From NCBI GenBank assembly GCA_050043265.1, contig JBHJIR010000032.1, forward strand, positions 1 through 64,000: a stretch of DNA of 64,000 nucleotides, read 5' to 3'. A program made the position numbers and the translations under genes. The stretch's first letter is position 1. The number at the start of each line of letters is the position of its first letter. Below, piece after piece: positions 51,028-61,347 of the stretch. Source of the stretch: Pelagibius sp050043265 (lineage in GTDB: Bacteria; Pseudomonadota; Alphaproteobacteria; Kiloniellales; Kiloniellaceae). A model generated the notes under the pieces. That model ran no database searches. It was not told the origin of the DNA and was given only the letters and a program-made list of their open reading frames with translations.

Positions 51028-51976
51028 CCGCGCGAACCCCCAGGGGGAAGCCCAGGAAGAATCCAGGGACGATGCCTGGTCGGCGTCGGAAAGCGCCTTG
51101 CAGGATGCCCTTGCCACCCAGGGCGAGGCGGTTACCCGGGTGCTGGACGACCTGCTGGCGCCGGTTGAGGGGCCGCGCGGCCGGGTTATCGACGCGATGC
51201 GCTACAGCGCGCTGTCGGGCGGCAAGCGCCTGCGGCCCTTTCTGGTCTGCGAATCAGCCCGGTTGTTCGATGTGCCGCAGGCCGCCGCCCTCCGGGTCGC
51301 CGCGGCGATCGAGATGGTGCACTGCTACAGCCTGATTCACGACGATCTGCCGGCGATGGACGACAGCGACCTGCGCCGGGGCCGCCCGACCTCCCATGTC
51401 ACCTATGGCGAGGCGACGGCGATTCTCGCCGGCGACGGCCTGCTGACCGAGGCTTTCACGGTGCTGGCCGACCCGCGCACCCACGCCAAGGCGGAGGTCC
51501 GCATCGCCCTGGTCGCCGCGCTGGCCGCCGCCGCCGGGGCCGACGGCATGGGCGGGGGCCAGATGATCGACATGTCGCCGGAGCGCAGCGGCCTGGATCT
51601 GCAGGGCATTTCCCACCTGCAGAGCCTCAAGACCGGCGCGCTGATCCGGTTTTCCTGCGAGGCGGGGGCGATTCTCGCCGAGGCGGCGCCGGCGCAGCGC
51701 GACGCGCTGGTGCGTTATGCCGAGGACCTCGGGTTGGCCTTCCAGATCGCCGACGACCTGCTGGACGCGGAAAGTACGCCGGAGGCGCTGGGCAAGCCCA
51801 CCGGCCAGGATGCCTCCCTCGGAAAGGCCACATTCGTCGGCCAGCTTGGCATCGAACAGGCCCGCGAGCGGGCCGGGGCGCTGGTCCGGTCCGCCTGTGG
51901 GCGACTTGATCTTTTCGGCGAAAAAGCAGACCTTCTTAGGCAGACGGCGGCATTCGTCGTGGCCCGGCGCGCGTGA
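51017..51976 (+). CDS. ispA: Farnesyl diphosphate synthase (short-chain polyprenyl synthase)
   Basis: A 319-residue enzyme joining isopentenyl diphosphate to allylic diphosphates. The two Asp-rich motifs are DDLPAMDDSD (first) and DDLLD (second); SGGKRLRPFL precedes the first, and GMGGGQMIDM and LKTGALIRFS are also family marks. ATG 51017 overlaps the xseB stop. The N-terminal 30 residues are Glu/Ala-rich and a little longer than usual. Confidence 0.93.
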   Translation: MSNSRANPQGEAQEESRDDAWSASESALQDALATQGEAVTRVLDDLLAPVEGPRGRVIDAMRYSALSGGKRLRPFLVCESARLFDVPQAAALRVAAAIEMVHCYSLIHDDLPAMDDSDLRRGRPTSHVTYGEATAILAGDGLLTEAFTVLADPRTHAKAEVRIALVAALAAAAGADGMGGGQMIDMSPERSGLDLQGISHLQSLKTGALIRFSCEAGAILAEAAPAQRDALVRYAEDLGLAFQIADDLLDAESTPEALGKPTGQDASLGKATFVGQLGIEQARERAGALVRSACGRLDLFGEKADLLRQTAAFVVARRA

Positions 51977-52079
51977 GGAGTGGTTGCGGCAGGCGGCTTA
52001 CGGGGGTGGGCCGCGGCGCCGCAGCGTTGTGTTGGAGAGACAATGAGATGCCAGCAAGGCGTCAGGAGCGGTAATCAGA

Positions 52080-54014
52080 GTGGCACAAATCGGTCATAAC
52101 AGGCGTCCGACCCCCCTTCTGGACGAGATCAATATCCCGGCGGATCTGCGCAAACTGGACGAAAGCCAGTTGCGCGATCTGGCCGACGAACTGCGCGCGG
52201 AGATGATCGAAGCGGTTTCGGTGACCGGCGGCCATCTCGGTGCCGGGCTCGGCGTGGTCGAGTTGACGGCAGCGTTGCACTACGTTTTCGAAACGCCCAA
52301 GGACAAACTGATCTGGGACGTCTCGCACCAGTGCTATCCGCATAAGATCCTGACCGGGCGGCGCGACCGCATCCGCACCCTGCGTCAGGGCGGCGGCCTG
52401 TCCGGCTTCACCAGCCGCAAGGAGAGCGAATACGATCCCTTCGGCGCGGCCCACAGTTCGACCTCCATCTCCGCCGGCCTCGGCTTCTCGGTGGCGCGCG
52501 ACCTGCGCGGCGAGGACAACGCGGTCATCGCGGTGATCGGCGACGGCGCGATGAGCGCCGGCATGGCCTACGAGGCGATGAACAATGCCGGCGCGATGAA
52601 CTCGCGCCTCATCGTCATCCTCAATGACAACGACATGTCGATCGCGCCGCCGGTCGGCGCCATGAGCGCCTACCTGTCGCAGCTGATCTCCTCCAAGCCT
52701 TTCCAGTCGGTACGCTCGCTGGGCCGGGAACTGGCCAAGCGTTTCCCGCGCCCCATCGAGATGGCGGCCAAGCGCGCCGAGGAATATGCCCGCGGCCTGT
52801 TGACCGGCGGTACGCTGTTCGAGGAACTCGGCTTCTTCTATGTCGGGCCCATCGACGGTCACAATCTCGACCATCTGCTGCCCGTGCTGAAGAACGTCCG
52901 CGATTCGGAATACGAAGGCCCGGTGCTGATCCACTGCGTCACGCAGAAGGGCAAGGGCTACGAGCCGGCCGAGGCCGCCGCCGACAAGTACCACGGCGTC
53001 GCCAAGTTCGACGTGGTCACCGGCAAGCAGGCCAAGAGCACGCCCAAGGCGCCGACCTATCAGAACGTCTTCGCCGCCGGCCTCATCGCCGAGGCCGAGC
53101 ACGACGACAAGATCGTCGCGGTGACTGCCGCCATGCCTTCGGGCACCGGCCTCAACCTGTTCGGCGACCGCTTTCCGACGCGCACCTTCGATGTCGGCAT
53201 CGCCGAGCAGCACGCGGTGACCTTCTGCGCCGGCATGGCCTGCGAAGGTTTTAAACCCTTCGCGGCGATCTATTCCACCTTCCTGCAGCGCGGCTACGAC
53301 CAGGTCGTGCACGACGTGGCGATCCAGAATCTGCCGGTGCGCTTCGCCATCGCCCGTGCGGGTATGGTCGGCGCCGACGGCGTCACCCACCAGGGCAGCT
53401 ACGACATCGCCTATCTCGCCTGCCTGCCGAACTTCGTCATCATGGCGCCCAGCGACGAGGTGGAACTGATGCACATGGTCGCGACGGCCTGCGGCATCGA
53501 CGACCGCCCGTCGGCGATCCGCTATCCGCGCGGCGAGGCGACCGGCATCGAGATGCCGGCCCGGGGCACGCCGCTGGAGATTGGCAAGGGCCGCATCGTC
53601 CGCGAGGGCAGCAAGGTGGCGATTCTCTCGCTGGGCACGCGTCTGGCCGATGCGGTGGCCGCGGCGGAGGATCTCGGCGCGCGGGGCCTCTCCACCACGG
53701 TGGCCGATGCCCGCTTCGTCAAGCCGCTGGACGAGGATCTGGTGCGCCGCCTGGCGCGCGAGCACGAGGTGCTGGTGACGGTGGAGGAGGGCTCCACCGG
53801 CGGCTTCGCCACCCAGGTCATGCACCTGCTGGCCAAGGAAGGCATCTTCGACAAGGGCCTCAAGTTCCGTCCGATGACCCTGCCCGATGTCTTCATCGAC
53901 CACGAGAAGCCGGACGTGCAGATCGCCCAGGCCGGTTTGGATCGGGCCGGCATTCTGGCCACGGTGCTGGAGGCGCTCGGTCAGGCCGAAATGGAGTCCC
54001 CGGTAAGGGCTTGA
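52080..54014 (+). CDS. dxs: 1-deoxy-D-xylulose-5-phosphate synthase
   Basis: A 644-residue thiamine-diphosphate enzyme that begins the MEP isoprenoid pathway. Visible are the ThDP site (GDGAMSAGMAYEAMNNAG, then NDNDMSIAPPVGAM), the catalytic base region around TFDVGIAEQHAVTFCAGMA and the C-terminal transketolase domain. GTG 52080 follows AGGAG at about ten bases. It supplies the precursor for ispA just upstream. Confidence 0.96.
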   Translation: MAQIGHNRRPTPLLDEINIPADLRKLDESQLRDLADELRAEMIEAVSVTGGHLGAGLGVVELTAALHYVFETPKDKLIWDVSHQCYPHKILTGRRDRIRTLRQGGGLSGFTSRKESEYDPFGAAHSSTSISAGLGFSVARDLRGEDNAVIAVIGDGAMSAGMAYEAMNNAGAMNSRLIVILNDNDMSIAPPVGAMSAYLSQLISSKPFQSVRSLGRELAKRFPRPIEMAAKRAEEYARGLLTGGTLFEELGFFYVGPIDGHNLDHLLPVLKNVRDSEYEGPVLIHCVTQKGKGYEPAEAAADKYHGVAKFDVVTGKQAKSTPKAPTYQNVFAAGLIAEAEHDDKIVAVTAAMPSGTGLNLFGDRFPTRTFDVGIAEQHAVTFCAGMACEGFKPFAAIYSTFLQRGYDQVVHDVAIQNLPVRFAIARAGMVGADGVTHQGSYDIAYLACLPNFVIMAPSDEVELMHMVATACGIDDRPSAIRYPRGEATGIEMPARGTPLEIGKGRIVREGSKVAILSLGTRLADAVAAAEDLGARGLSTTVADARFVKPLDEDLVRRLAREHEVLVTVEEGSTGGFATQVMHLLAKEGIFDKGLKFRPMTLPDVFIDHEKPDVQIAQAGLDRAGILATVLEALGQAEMESPVRA

Positions 54015-54032
54015 AAGCCTTGACCTTTCAAG
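54010..54032. promoter_or_regulatory. Palindrome over the dxs stop codon
   Basis: CTTGAAAG (54010-54017) and CTTTCAAG (54025-54032) are perfect arms around seven bases. The stop TGA of dxs lies in the left arm. It may be a weak terminator or an operator for the MATE gene. Confidence 0.35.
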
Positions 54033-55504
54033 AGGGCGGCGCATAGCGGCCCTGCGCCCGGAAAGGGTTTTCCGCGGCGTCCAGGATCGGCATAGTGCAA
54101 ACATGTCCGGAACGCTTCTGCCCAACGCCGCGGCCTTGGCCGCCGGCGCACCTTCTGCTGCCGTGCTGTGGCGCCGCGAAGTCGTCGCGACGCTGCGGCT
54201 TGCCGCGCCGCTGGTGGTCACCCAGCTGGCGATGATCGGCATCAACACGACGGACATCGTGATGATGGGCTGGCTCGGGCCGGACGCGCTGGCCGCCGGT
54301 GCGCTGGGCATGAATATCTACATCCCGCTCTATCTCTTCGGCATGGGCATCGGCACCGTGGTGGCGCCGATGACGGCGCAGGCGCTGGGCGCGCGCGATT
54401 TCCGCGGCGTGCGCCGCACGGTACGCCAGGGCTTCTGGCTGACCCTGCTGTTCGGTGCGCTGTTCACGGCGATCATCTGGTACGGCCGCCAGATCCTGCT
54501 GGTCGCCGGGCAGGACCCGGCCATCTCCTTGCTGGCGGAGGACTATCTGCAGGCTGTGGCCTGGTCGCTGCTGCCCAGCCTGTGGTTCGTCGTGCTGCGC
54601 AGCTTCGTGACGGCCCATTCGCGGCCGCGTTCGGTGCTGGTGATCATGCTGCTGGCGGTTGGTGTCAACGCGGTCTCCAACTACGGCCTGATGTTCGGCA
54701 ACTTCGGCCTGCCGCGCTGGGAGCTGACGGGGGCCGGCGTCACCAGCTCGGTGGTCTCGGCGCTGTCGTTCCTCGCCCTGCTGGGCTACGTGCAGTGGGA
54801 CCGGCGCTTTCGCCGCTACATGATTCTGGTGCGCTTCTGGCGGCCGGATTGGGGCCGCTTCGTCGAGCTGTTCCGTCTCGGCGTGCCGATCGGCCTGACC
54901 ATCGTGGCGGAGGCCGGCCTGTTCTCCGCCGCGGCGCTGCTGATGGGGCTGATCAGTATCGAGGCACTGGCCGCCCATGCCATCGCCCTGCAGTGCACCG
55001 CGGTCGCCTTCATGGTGCCGCTCGGCGTCGGGCAGGCCGCGGTGGTGCGTGTCGGCCTCGCCGCCGGTGCGCGCGACCGCGACGGCCTGGCGCGGGCCGG
55101 CTGGGCGGCGTTGATTGCCGGGTTGCTGTTCATGGGAACCTCGGCGCTGACTTTCTGGTTCGCCGGGGAGTGGCTTGTCGTCCTCTTCCTCGATCCCGCG
55201 GTGCCGGAGAATGGCCCGGTGATCGAACTGGCGGTCGCCTTCCTGATCATCGCCGCGCTGTTCCAGCTGGCCGATGGCGGCCAGGTGATCGGCGTCCACA
55301 TCCTGCGCGGCCTGAAGGACACCACGGTGCCGATGTGGCTGGCCATCGGCGGTTACTGGGCGGTCGGCTTCGCCGCTTCGGTGGTGCTCGGTTTCCCGCT
55401 CGGGCTCGGCGGGCGCGGCGTGTGGATGGGGCTCGCGCTCGGCCTCGCCTTCGTCGCCTGTGCACTGATCTGGCGCTTCCACCGGCGCGCCCGGCTGCTG
55501 CCCA

Positions 55505-56305
<801 letters not shown>

Positions 56306-56349
56306 GATGATCGTTGATCGGTTGCGTCGTTCTGGCAACCAATAAGGCC

Positions 56350-56473
56350 GTCATCCCGGCACTTGATGCCGGGATCCATTGCCCTGACCGCCTCATGGAT
56401 CTCTGAAATCTGATCGATCAGGTTTGCCACGCGCCGACGCCAATGGGTCCCGGGGTCAAGCCCCGGGACGACA
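56350..56473. repeat. Alphaproteobacterial intergenic palindrome pair
   Basis: The two parts are GTCATCCCGGCACTTGATGC..., 56350-56380, and CAATGGGTCCCGGGGTCAAG..., 56441-56472. Each is a small hairpin (CCCGGC/GCCGGG; CCCGGGG/CCCCGGG) and the ends pair with each other (ATCCATTG, CAATGGGT). This is a well-known dispersed element of alphaproteobacterial genomes. It lies between the convergent tlyA and amidohydrolase genes. Confidence 0.85.
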
Positions 56474-56520
56474 GTGACTTTGTTCGACTGTCGTTGCGAA
56501 TCCGCCGATAAAAGACGGCC

Positions 56521-57552
56521 TTAGCGCCGCCCCTCGAACCCCTGCAGCACGTTCACCGCGTTGACGCCGATTTCGGCGACCGCGTAGCCACCTTCCATGA
56601 CGAAGAGCGTTGGCTTGCCGAGCCTCGCGATGGTTTCGCCGATCTTCAGGTAGTCGGGCGATGTCAGCTTGAACTGGGAGATCGGGTCCTTCTCGAAGGT
56701 GTCGACGCCCAGCGAGACGACGACGACGTCCGGCCCGTAGGCGGCGATGCGTTTGCAGGCATCCTCCAGTGCGGCGTTCCAGGCGTCGAAGCCGCTGCCC
56801 CACACCAGCGGATAGTTGGCGTTGCAGCCTTCGCCGGCGCCCTCTCCGGTTTCGTCGTCGTAGCCCAGGAAGAAGGGGTATTCCTGTTTCGGGTGGCCGT
56901 GGATCGAGGTGAAGAAGACATCCGGTCGGTCGTAGAAGATCGCCTGGGTGCCGTTGCCGTGGTGGTAGTCCACGTCAAGGATGGCAACGCGCCCGGCCCC
57001 TGAGTCGATGAACGATTGCGCGGCGATGGCGGCGTTGTTGAGGAAGCAATAGCCGCCGTAGAAGTCGGACGCCGCATGGTGCCCCGGCGGACGGCAGAGG
57101 GCGAAGGCCGTGCTGGCACCGTCGCGGACCAGATCGGCGGCGGTCAGCGCCACGTCGGCGCTGGCGGTCGCCGCTTCCCAGGTGCCCGACGTGATCGGCG
57201 TGCCGGCGGCGAAGGAGTAGTAGGACAGCTTGCCGTCGATGTAGTCGGGCTCGATCTGGCGCAGGCCGCGCACCGCCCAGACCAGCGGCAGGGCCTCGTA
57301 GTCGCGTCCCTCGGCGGCCCACATCTCCCAGGCCTTGGAGAGGAAGTCCACGTAGTTGGCTTTGTGAACCCGCTTCACCGGATCGAGGCCGTGGGCCGTC
57401 GGGCCGATAACGGGGCCGAGGTCGCCCGCCTTTACCCGGTCGCGCACCGTTTCGGCGCGCGAGGGCATTTCCACGGCGGGCTGCATCTGGCCGTTGATCA
57501 GTTCCAGCTTCGCGTGGTGCAGCTTGTGTTTTTCACTGTAAACGGTCTTCAC
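56521..57552 (-). CDS. Acetylpolyamine amidohydrolase
   Basis: A 343-residue zinc enzyme of the HDAC superfamily that deacetylates acetylputrescine, acetylcadaverine and similar amines. It resembles the Mycoplana ramosa enzyme over the whole chain, including the beginning (VYSEKHKLHHAKLELINGQM), CRPPGHHAASDFYGGYCFLN, ILDVDYHHGNGTQ, VVSLGVDTFEKDPISQFKLT and VMEGGY. The insertion around 105-125 that narrows the active site in this family is present. It is cotranscribed with a nitrilase-type gene (ATGA overlap) and the polyamine transporter. Confidence 0.93.
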   Translation of the reverse strand: MKTVYSEKHKLHHAKLELINGQMQPAVEMPSRAETVRDRVKAGDLGPVIGPTAHGLDPVKRVHKANYVDFLSKAWEMWAAEGRDYEALPLVWAVRGLRQIEPDYIDGKLSYYSFAAGTPITSGTWEAATASADVALTAADLVRDGASTAFALCRPPGHHAASDFYGGYCFLNNAAIAAQSFIDSGAGRVAILDVDYHHGNGTQAIFYDRPDVFFTSIHGHPKQEYPFFLGYDDETGEGAGEGCNANYPLVWGSGFDAWNAALEDACKRIAAYGPDVVVVSLGVDTFEKDPISQFKLTSPDYLKIGETIARLGKPTLFVMEGGYAVAEIGVNAVNVLQGFEGRR

Positions 57553-58487
57553 GGAAGCGGTTCCTCGGCGGCATCTTCAACAAGGGCGATGTGATCGGCG
57601 CGCCAGGTGCCGGGCCAGACCTCGGCACCGCTTTCGCGCAGGCGGCGGATCTCCCCGAAGGGAATGTTGTGGGCCATCATCACCGGGCCGTCGCCTTCGT
57701 GTTCGGCGAGCGGCGGAAGGTCCTCCAGCACGCCATTCATGCCCAGGCTCGGCTCGCAGGGAAGATACAGCGCGCAAGCCGACACGTTGGTCGGGTTCTG
57801 GGTGCTGCCGGGCGCGCGGCCGATGGTGCCGCAGGCGCCGACGGCGCACATCAGTTCCACCGCGCGTGCCTTGGCGCAGCCGAACACGCGGGAATAGCCC
57901 GACAGCTTGCCGGTCATCGAGGGCACCAGGACGAGGCCGGGCTTCAGCGGCGCCAGCTCCACCGACAACGCCGGCATTGCGATATCGAGACAGACCAGGA
58001 TGACGACCCGCAGGCCTTCCCACTCGACAACCTGCAGCGCCTTGCCGGGCGTCAGGTTCCAGCAGTCCGGCTCCTGCTCGCCGGGCGTGAGGGAGAGCTT
58101 GTCCTGGGCGATGACCCGCCCGTCGGGCAGCAGCAGCCAGGCGCGGTTGGCGAAGCCGTCTTCCGTTTCCCAGGGCATGGTGCCGGCCAGCAGGCCGATA
58201 CCGTGTTTGGCGGGCAGGGCGCGCAGCAGATCGAGCGCGGCCGGGGCCTGCTCGGCCATCCAGGCGATCTCGCGCTCCGGCGTCAGGCCCGCCGGCTTGA
58301 ACGACAGCCAGGCCTCGCAGGCGTATTCCGGCATCACCAGCAGCCTGGCACCGCCGGCCGCTGCCTCGGCCATCCTGGCCTCGATATGGGCGGCCCAGGC
58401 ATCGAGCCCGTTAAGCGGCGGCGAGAGATTGGTGGCCCACAACGCGATGGAGAAGGGAGCGGCGGGGAGGGGGGATGGATTTGACAT
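57549..58487 (-). CDS. Carbon-nitrogen hydrolase (nitrilase superfamily)
   Basis: A 312-residue amidase-type enzyme. The catalytic triad can be placed: Glu in VMPEYACEAW, Lys in QDKLSLTPGE, Cys in ILVCLDIAMP. It is not a clear N-carbamoylputrescine amidase, but its place between the polyamine transporter and the acetylpolyamine amidohydrolase suggests an amide derived from polyamines. ATG 58487 is the only reasonable start. Confidence 0.85.
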   Translation of the reverse strand: MSNPSPLPAAPFSIALWATNLSPPLNGLDAWAAHIEARMAEAAAGGARLLVMPEYACEAWLSFKPAGLTPEREIAWMAEQAPAALDLLRALPAKHGIGLLAGTMPWETEDGFANRAWLLLPDGRVIAQDKLSLTPGEQEPDCWNLTPGKALQVVEWEGLRVVILVCLDIAMPALSVELAPLKPGLVLVPSMTGKLSGYSRVFGCAKARAVELMCAVGACGTIGRAPGSTQNPTNVSACALYLPCEPSLGMNGVLEDLPPLAEHEGDGPVMMAHNIPFGEIRRLRESGAEVWPGTWRADHIALVEDAAEEPLP

Positions 58488-58543
58488 GGGGACTATATCG
58501 GTCGGCGGGGGGCGGGCCGCAAGGACGGCCCGCCCCGTCGCGG

Positions 58544-59587
58544 TTACTTCTTCAGGCGCGTCCAGACCTTGTTGCGCAGCTCGCGCGCGGCCGGGGAGCA
58601 GTTCAGGTTCGGCCGCAGGCGGTCGGCATATTCTTCAGGCATGACCACCGCCGGATCGTTCTTCAACGCCTCGTCCAGATAGGCGTCGGATCCGCGAATG
58701 GCGTTCATGTAGCCGGTGAAGTTGGAAGCCATGGCCGCGTTTTCGGGCGCCATCATCCAGTTGATGAAGGTCTTGGCGTTTTCCATGTTCGGCGCCGAGG
58801 TCGGCACCATGAAGTTGTCGGCCCAGAAGGTCAGGCCTTCCTTCGGGTACATGTAGGTTGCCGTCGGCAGTTTCTCGCGGGTGCGGTGCGAGGCGCCGTT
58901 CCACTGCATGTGGCCGACGACTTCCCCGGCGGCCATGCGGTCGATGGTACCGTCGGAATTGTAGGTGGCGACGAAGGGCTTCTGCTTCTCCAGCACTTCG
59001 AGGATCTGCTGGGCTTCCTTGGAGTCCTCGGTGCACTTGGAGACGCCGACGTAGTAGGACGCGGCGTTATAGACCTCGACCTCGTCGTTCAGCATGGCGA
59101 TCTGGCCCTTCAGGGCGTCGCCCGGCTCGAAGACTTCCTTCCAGGAATTCTCCAGCTCGCCGGCCTTGGCGGAGTCGTAGGTGAAGCCGGTAGTGCCCCA
59201 CATGTAGGGCGCGGAGTATTCGCGGTTGGGGTCGGACGGCATGGCGTTGTGCGGTGCCACGACGTTCTTGTAGTTGGGCATGGCATTGGCGTCGATCTTC
59301 TCGGCCAGGCCCTCGTCGATCATGATCTTGACCATGTAGTCCGACGGCACGACGACGTCGTAGCCGGCGGCGCCGGCCTGCAGCTTGGCCAGCATGGTCT
59401 CGTTGGAGTCGTAGACGTCCAGCGTGACCTTGATGCCGGTGTCGGCCTCGAACTTCTTCAGCAGATCGGGCGGGAAGTAGTTCGACCAGTTGTAAAGGAA
59501 CAGCTCGCCCGCGGCCTGGGCGTTGGTCGCCATCAGCGACAGCGCCGCCGCGCAGGCGGCCGTCCTCAAGAGTTTCTTCATTGCCAT
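58544..59587 (-). CDS. potF: Polyamine ABC transporter, periplasmic binding protein (PotF/PotD type)
   Basis: A 347-residue binding protein with signal peptide (cleavage after TNAQA, about residue 25). LFLYNWSNYFPPDLLKKFEA, YDSNETMLAKLQAGAAGYDV and VVPSDYMV are typical of PotD/PotF. The Trp and Asp residues that hold the diamine appear in YNWSNY and in the SDYMV region. GGAGG five bases before ATG 59587 sets the start. Encoded last of the four transport genes rather than first as in E. coli. Confidence 0.92.
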   Translation of the reverse strand: MAMKKLLRTAACAAALSLMATNAQAAGELFLYNWSNYFPPDLLKKFEADTGIKVTLDVYDSNETMLAKLQAGAAGYDVVVPSDYMVKIMIDEGLAEKIDANAMPNYKNVVAPHNAMPSDPNREYSAPYMWGTTGFTYDSAKAGELENSWKEVFEPGDALKGQIAMLNDEVEVYNAASYYVGVSKCTEDSKEAQQILEVLEKQKPFVATYNSDGTIDRMAAGEVVGHMQWNGASHRTREKLPTATYMYPKEGLTFWADNFMVPTSAPNMENAKTFINWMMAPENAAMASNFTGYMNAIRGSDAYLDEALKNDPAVVMPEEYADRLRPNLNCSPAARELRNKVWTRLKK

Positions 59588-59663
59588 TTAAGCCTCCAGT
59601 TTTATCCGTTGAGCGGAATTGTCGCGTGGTCCGCGCGGCGCCGCCTCGCCGCAGCGGGCGGTG

Positions 59664-60458
59664 TTAGCGTCGCAGCCTGCCGACCAGGAACGACAGGGTG
59701 ACGAATAGGATCGAGACAATCAGCATCATCGAGGAGATCGCGTTGACCTCCGGCGTGATGCCGATGCGGATCATGCCGAAGATATAGACCGGCAGCGTGG
59801 TAGACCCGGCGCCGCCGACGAAATAGGTGATGACGAAGTCGTCCAGCGAGATGATGAAGGCCAGCATACCGCCGGACAGGATGCCGGGCCACAGCAGCGG
59901 CAGCGTGATGCGCCGGAAGGCCTGCCAGTCGCTGGCGTAGAGGTCGGCCGCTGCCTCGCCCAGGGCCTTGTCCATGCCTTCCTGGCGGGCCCGGATCGGC
60001 AGGTAGGCGAAGGGAATGCAGAACACCGTGTGGGCGATGATCACCGTGGTCAGGCCCAGGCGCAAGCCGATCATGATGAAGAACAGCAGACTGGCGACGG
60101 CGGTGACGATCTCCGGCACCATCAGCGGCAGCGCGATGAGGCCCGAGATGCCGTCGGTGCCGCGAAAGCGCCCCTTGGCCATGCCGAGCGCGGCCAGGGT
60201 GGCGGCCAGGGTCGCGGCGAGGGTCGCCACCGTGGCGACGATGAGGGAGTTGGTCGCCGCGCGGATGATGTCGTCGTTGCCCAGCACGATACCGTACCAC
60301 TGGGTCGAGAAGCCGCTCCAGATCGTTGCCAGCCGGTTCTCGTTGAAGCTGAGGACGATCAGCACGATGATCGGCAGGTAGAGATAGGCGAAGAACAGCC
60401 AGGTGATGCCGCGCAGGCCGCGGAAGCGCCATAGGGGATTGGTGACGTCTACGCGCAT
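59664..60458 (-). CDS. potI: Polyamine ABC transporter permease (PotI/PotC type)
   Basis: A 264-residue inner-membrane protein with six predicted helices. The EAA loop that contacts the ATPase reads EAAADLYASDWQAFRRITLP. SFNENRLATIW and FIISLDDFVITYF are typical of PotC/PotI. Its first base overlaps the preceding permease gene stop by one base. Confidence 0.92.
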   Translation of the reverse strand: MRVDVTNPLWRFRGLRGITWLFFAYLYLPIIVLIVLSFNENRLATIWSGFSTQWYGIVLGNDDIIRAATNSLIVATVATLAATLAATLAALGMAKGRFRGTDGISGLIALPLMVPEIVTAVASLLFFIMIGLRLGLTTVIIAHTVFCIPFAYLPIRARQEGMDKALGEAAADLYASDWQAFRRITLPLLWPGILSGGMLAFIISLDDFVITYFVGGAGSTTLPVYIFGMIRIGITPEVNAISSMMLIVSILFVTLSFLVGRLRR

Positions 60459-61342
60459 CAGTGGCCCTCCGGCGGACGGCGGAAACGCATCAGGTAGATC
60501 GTCATGGCCAGCAGGACGATGGCCAGCAGCGCGAAGGCCAGCGCCGCGCCGAAGGGCCAGTTGCGCGCCGCGCCGAACTGGCCCTGGATCAGGTTGCCGA
60601 TCATCATCGACTTGCCGCCGCCCAGCAGTTCCGGCGTCACGTAGGCGCCGAGCGCCGGCACGAAGACCAAGATGCAGCCGGCGGCGATGCCGGGCGTGGC
60701 CAGCGGCAGGATGATCCGCGTGAGGGCGCGCTTGCGGTCGGCGCCGAGGTCGAAGGCCGCCTCGATGAGGCGCGAGTCCATTTTCTCCAGGCTGGCGTAG
60801 ATCGGCAGCACCATGAAGGGCAGGTAGCTGTAGGTCAGGCCGATGGAGACGGCGACCGGCGTGTAGAGCAGGCCCAGCGGCTGGTCGCTGAGCCCCAGCC
60901 AGTGCAGCAGGTTCTCCACCAGGCCGCCGTTGCGCAGCAGCAGGATCCAGGCGTAGTTGCGCACCAGCAGGTTGGTCCAGAACGGGATGGTGACCAGAAA
61001 GATCAGCAGGTTGCGCCGCCCCTCCGGCTGCATCGCCATGTAGAGAGCGGTGGGAAAGCCGATGGCGAGGGCCAGCACGGCGGTCAGCAGCGACAGCCCG
61101 AAGGAGCGCGCGAAGATCTGCAGGTAGTCGGTATTGAGGATCAGGTTGTCGTCGAAATCGCGCTCGAAAATAAAGTTCACGTAGGCTTCAACGGTGTGCT
61201 GGTCCCACTTGACGCCACCATTGAGACCTTTTTCCAGCAGCGACACGTAGGCCATGAGGCCGAGCGGCGCGACCATGAAGAAGCCGATGATCGCCACGGC
61301 GGGCGTGATCTGCAGGATGCGTTTGCCGGAGGCGGAAACCAT
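60458..61342 (-). CDS. potH: Polyamine ABC transporter permease (PotH/PotB type)
   Basis: A 294-residue inner-membrane protein with six predicted helices and the EAA loop EAAFDLGADRKRALTRIILP. Segments FWTNLLVRNYAWILLLRNGG and TYSYLPFMVLPIYASLEKMD are highly typical of PotB/PotH. It follows the ATPase gene by five bases. Confidence 0.93.
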   Translation of the reverse strand: MVSASGKRILQITPAVAIIGFFMVAPLGLMAYVSLLEKGLNGGVKWDQHTVEAYVNFIFERDFDDNLILNTDYLQIFARSFGLSLLTAVLALAIGFPTALYMAMQPEGRRNLLIFLVTIPFWTNLLVRNYAWILLLRNGGLVENLLHWLGLSDQPLGLLYTPVAVSIGLTYSYLPFMVLPIYASLEKMDSRLIEAAFDLGADRKRALTRIILPLATPGIAAGCILVFVPALGAYVTPELLGGGKSMMIGNLIQGQFGAARNWPFGAALAFALLAIVLLAMTIYLMRFRRPPEGH

Positions 61343-61347
61343 CGGGA

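Noticed and set aside
56350..56473. Riboswitch or small RNA
   Set aside because: The paired hairpins fit a known dispersed intergenic repeat between convergent genes better than a leader RNA.
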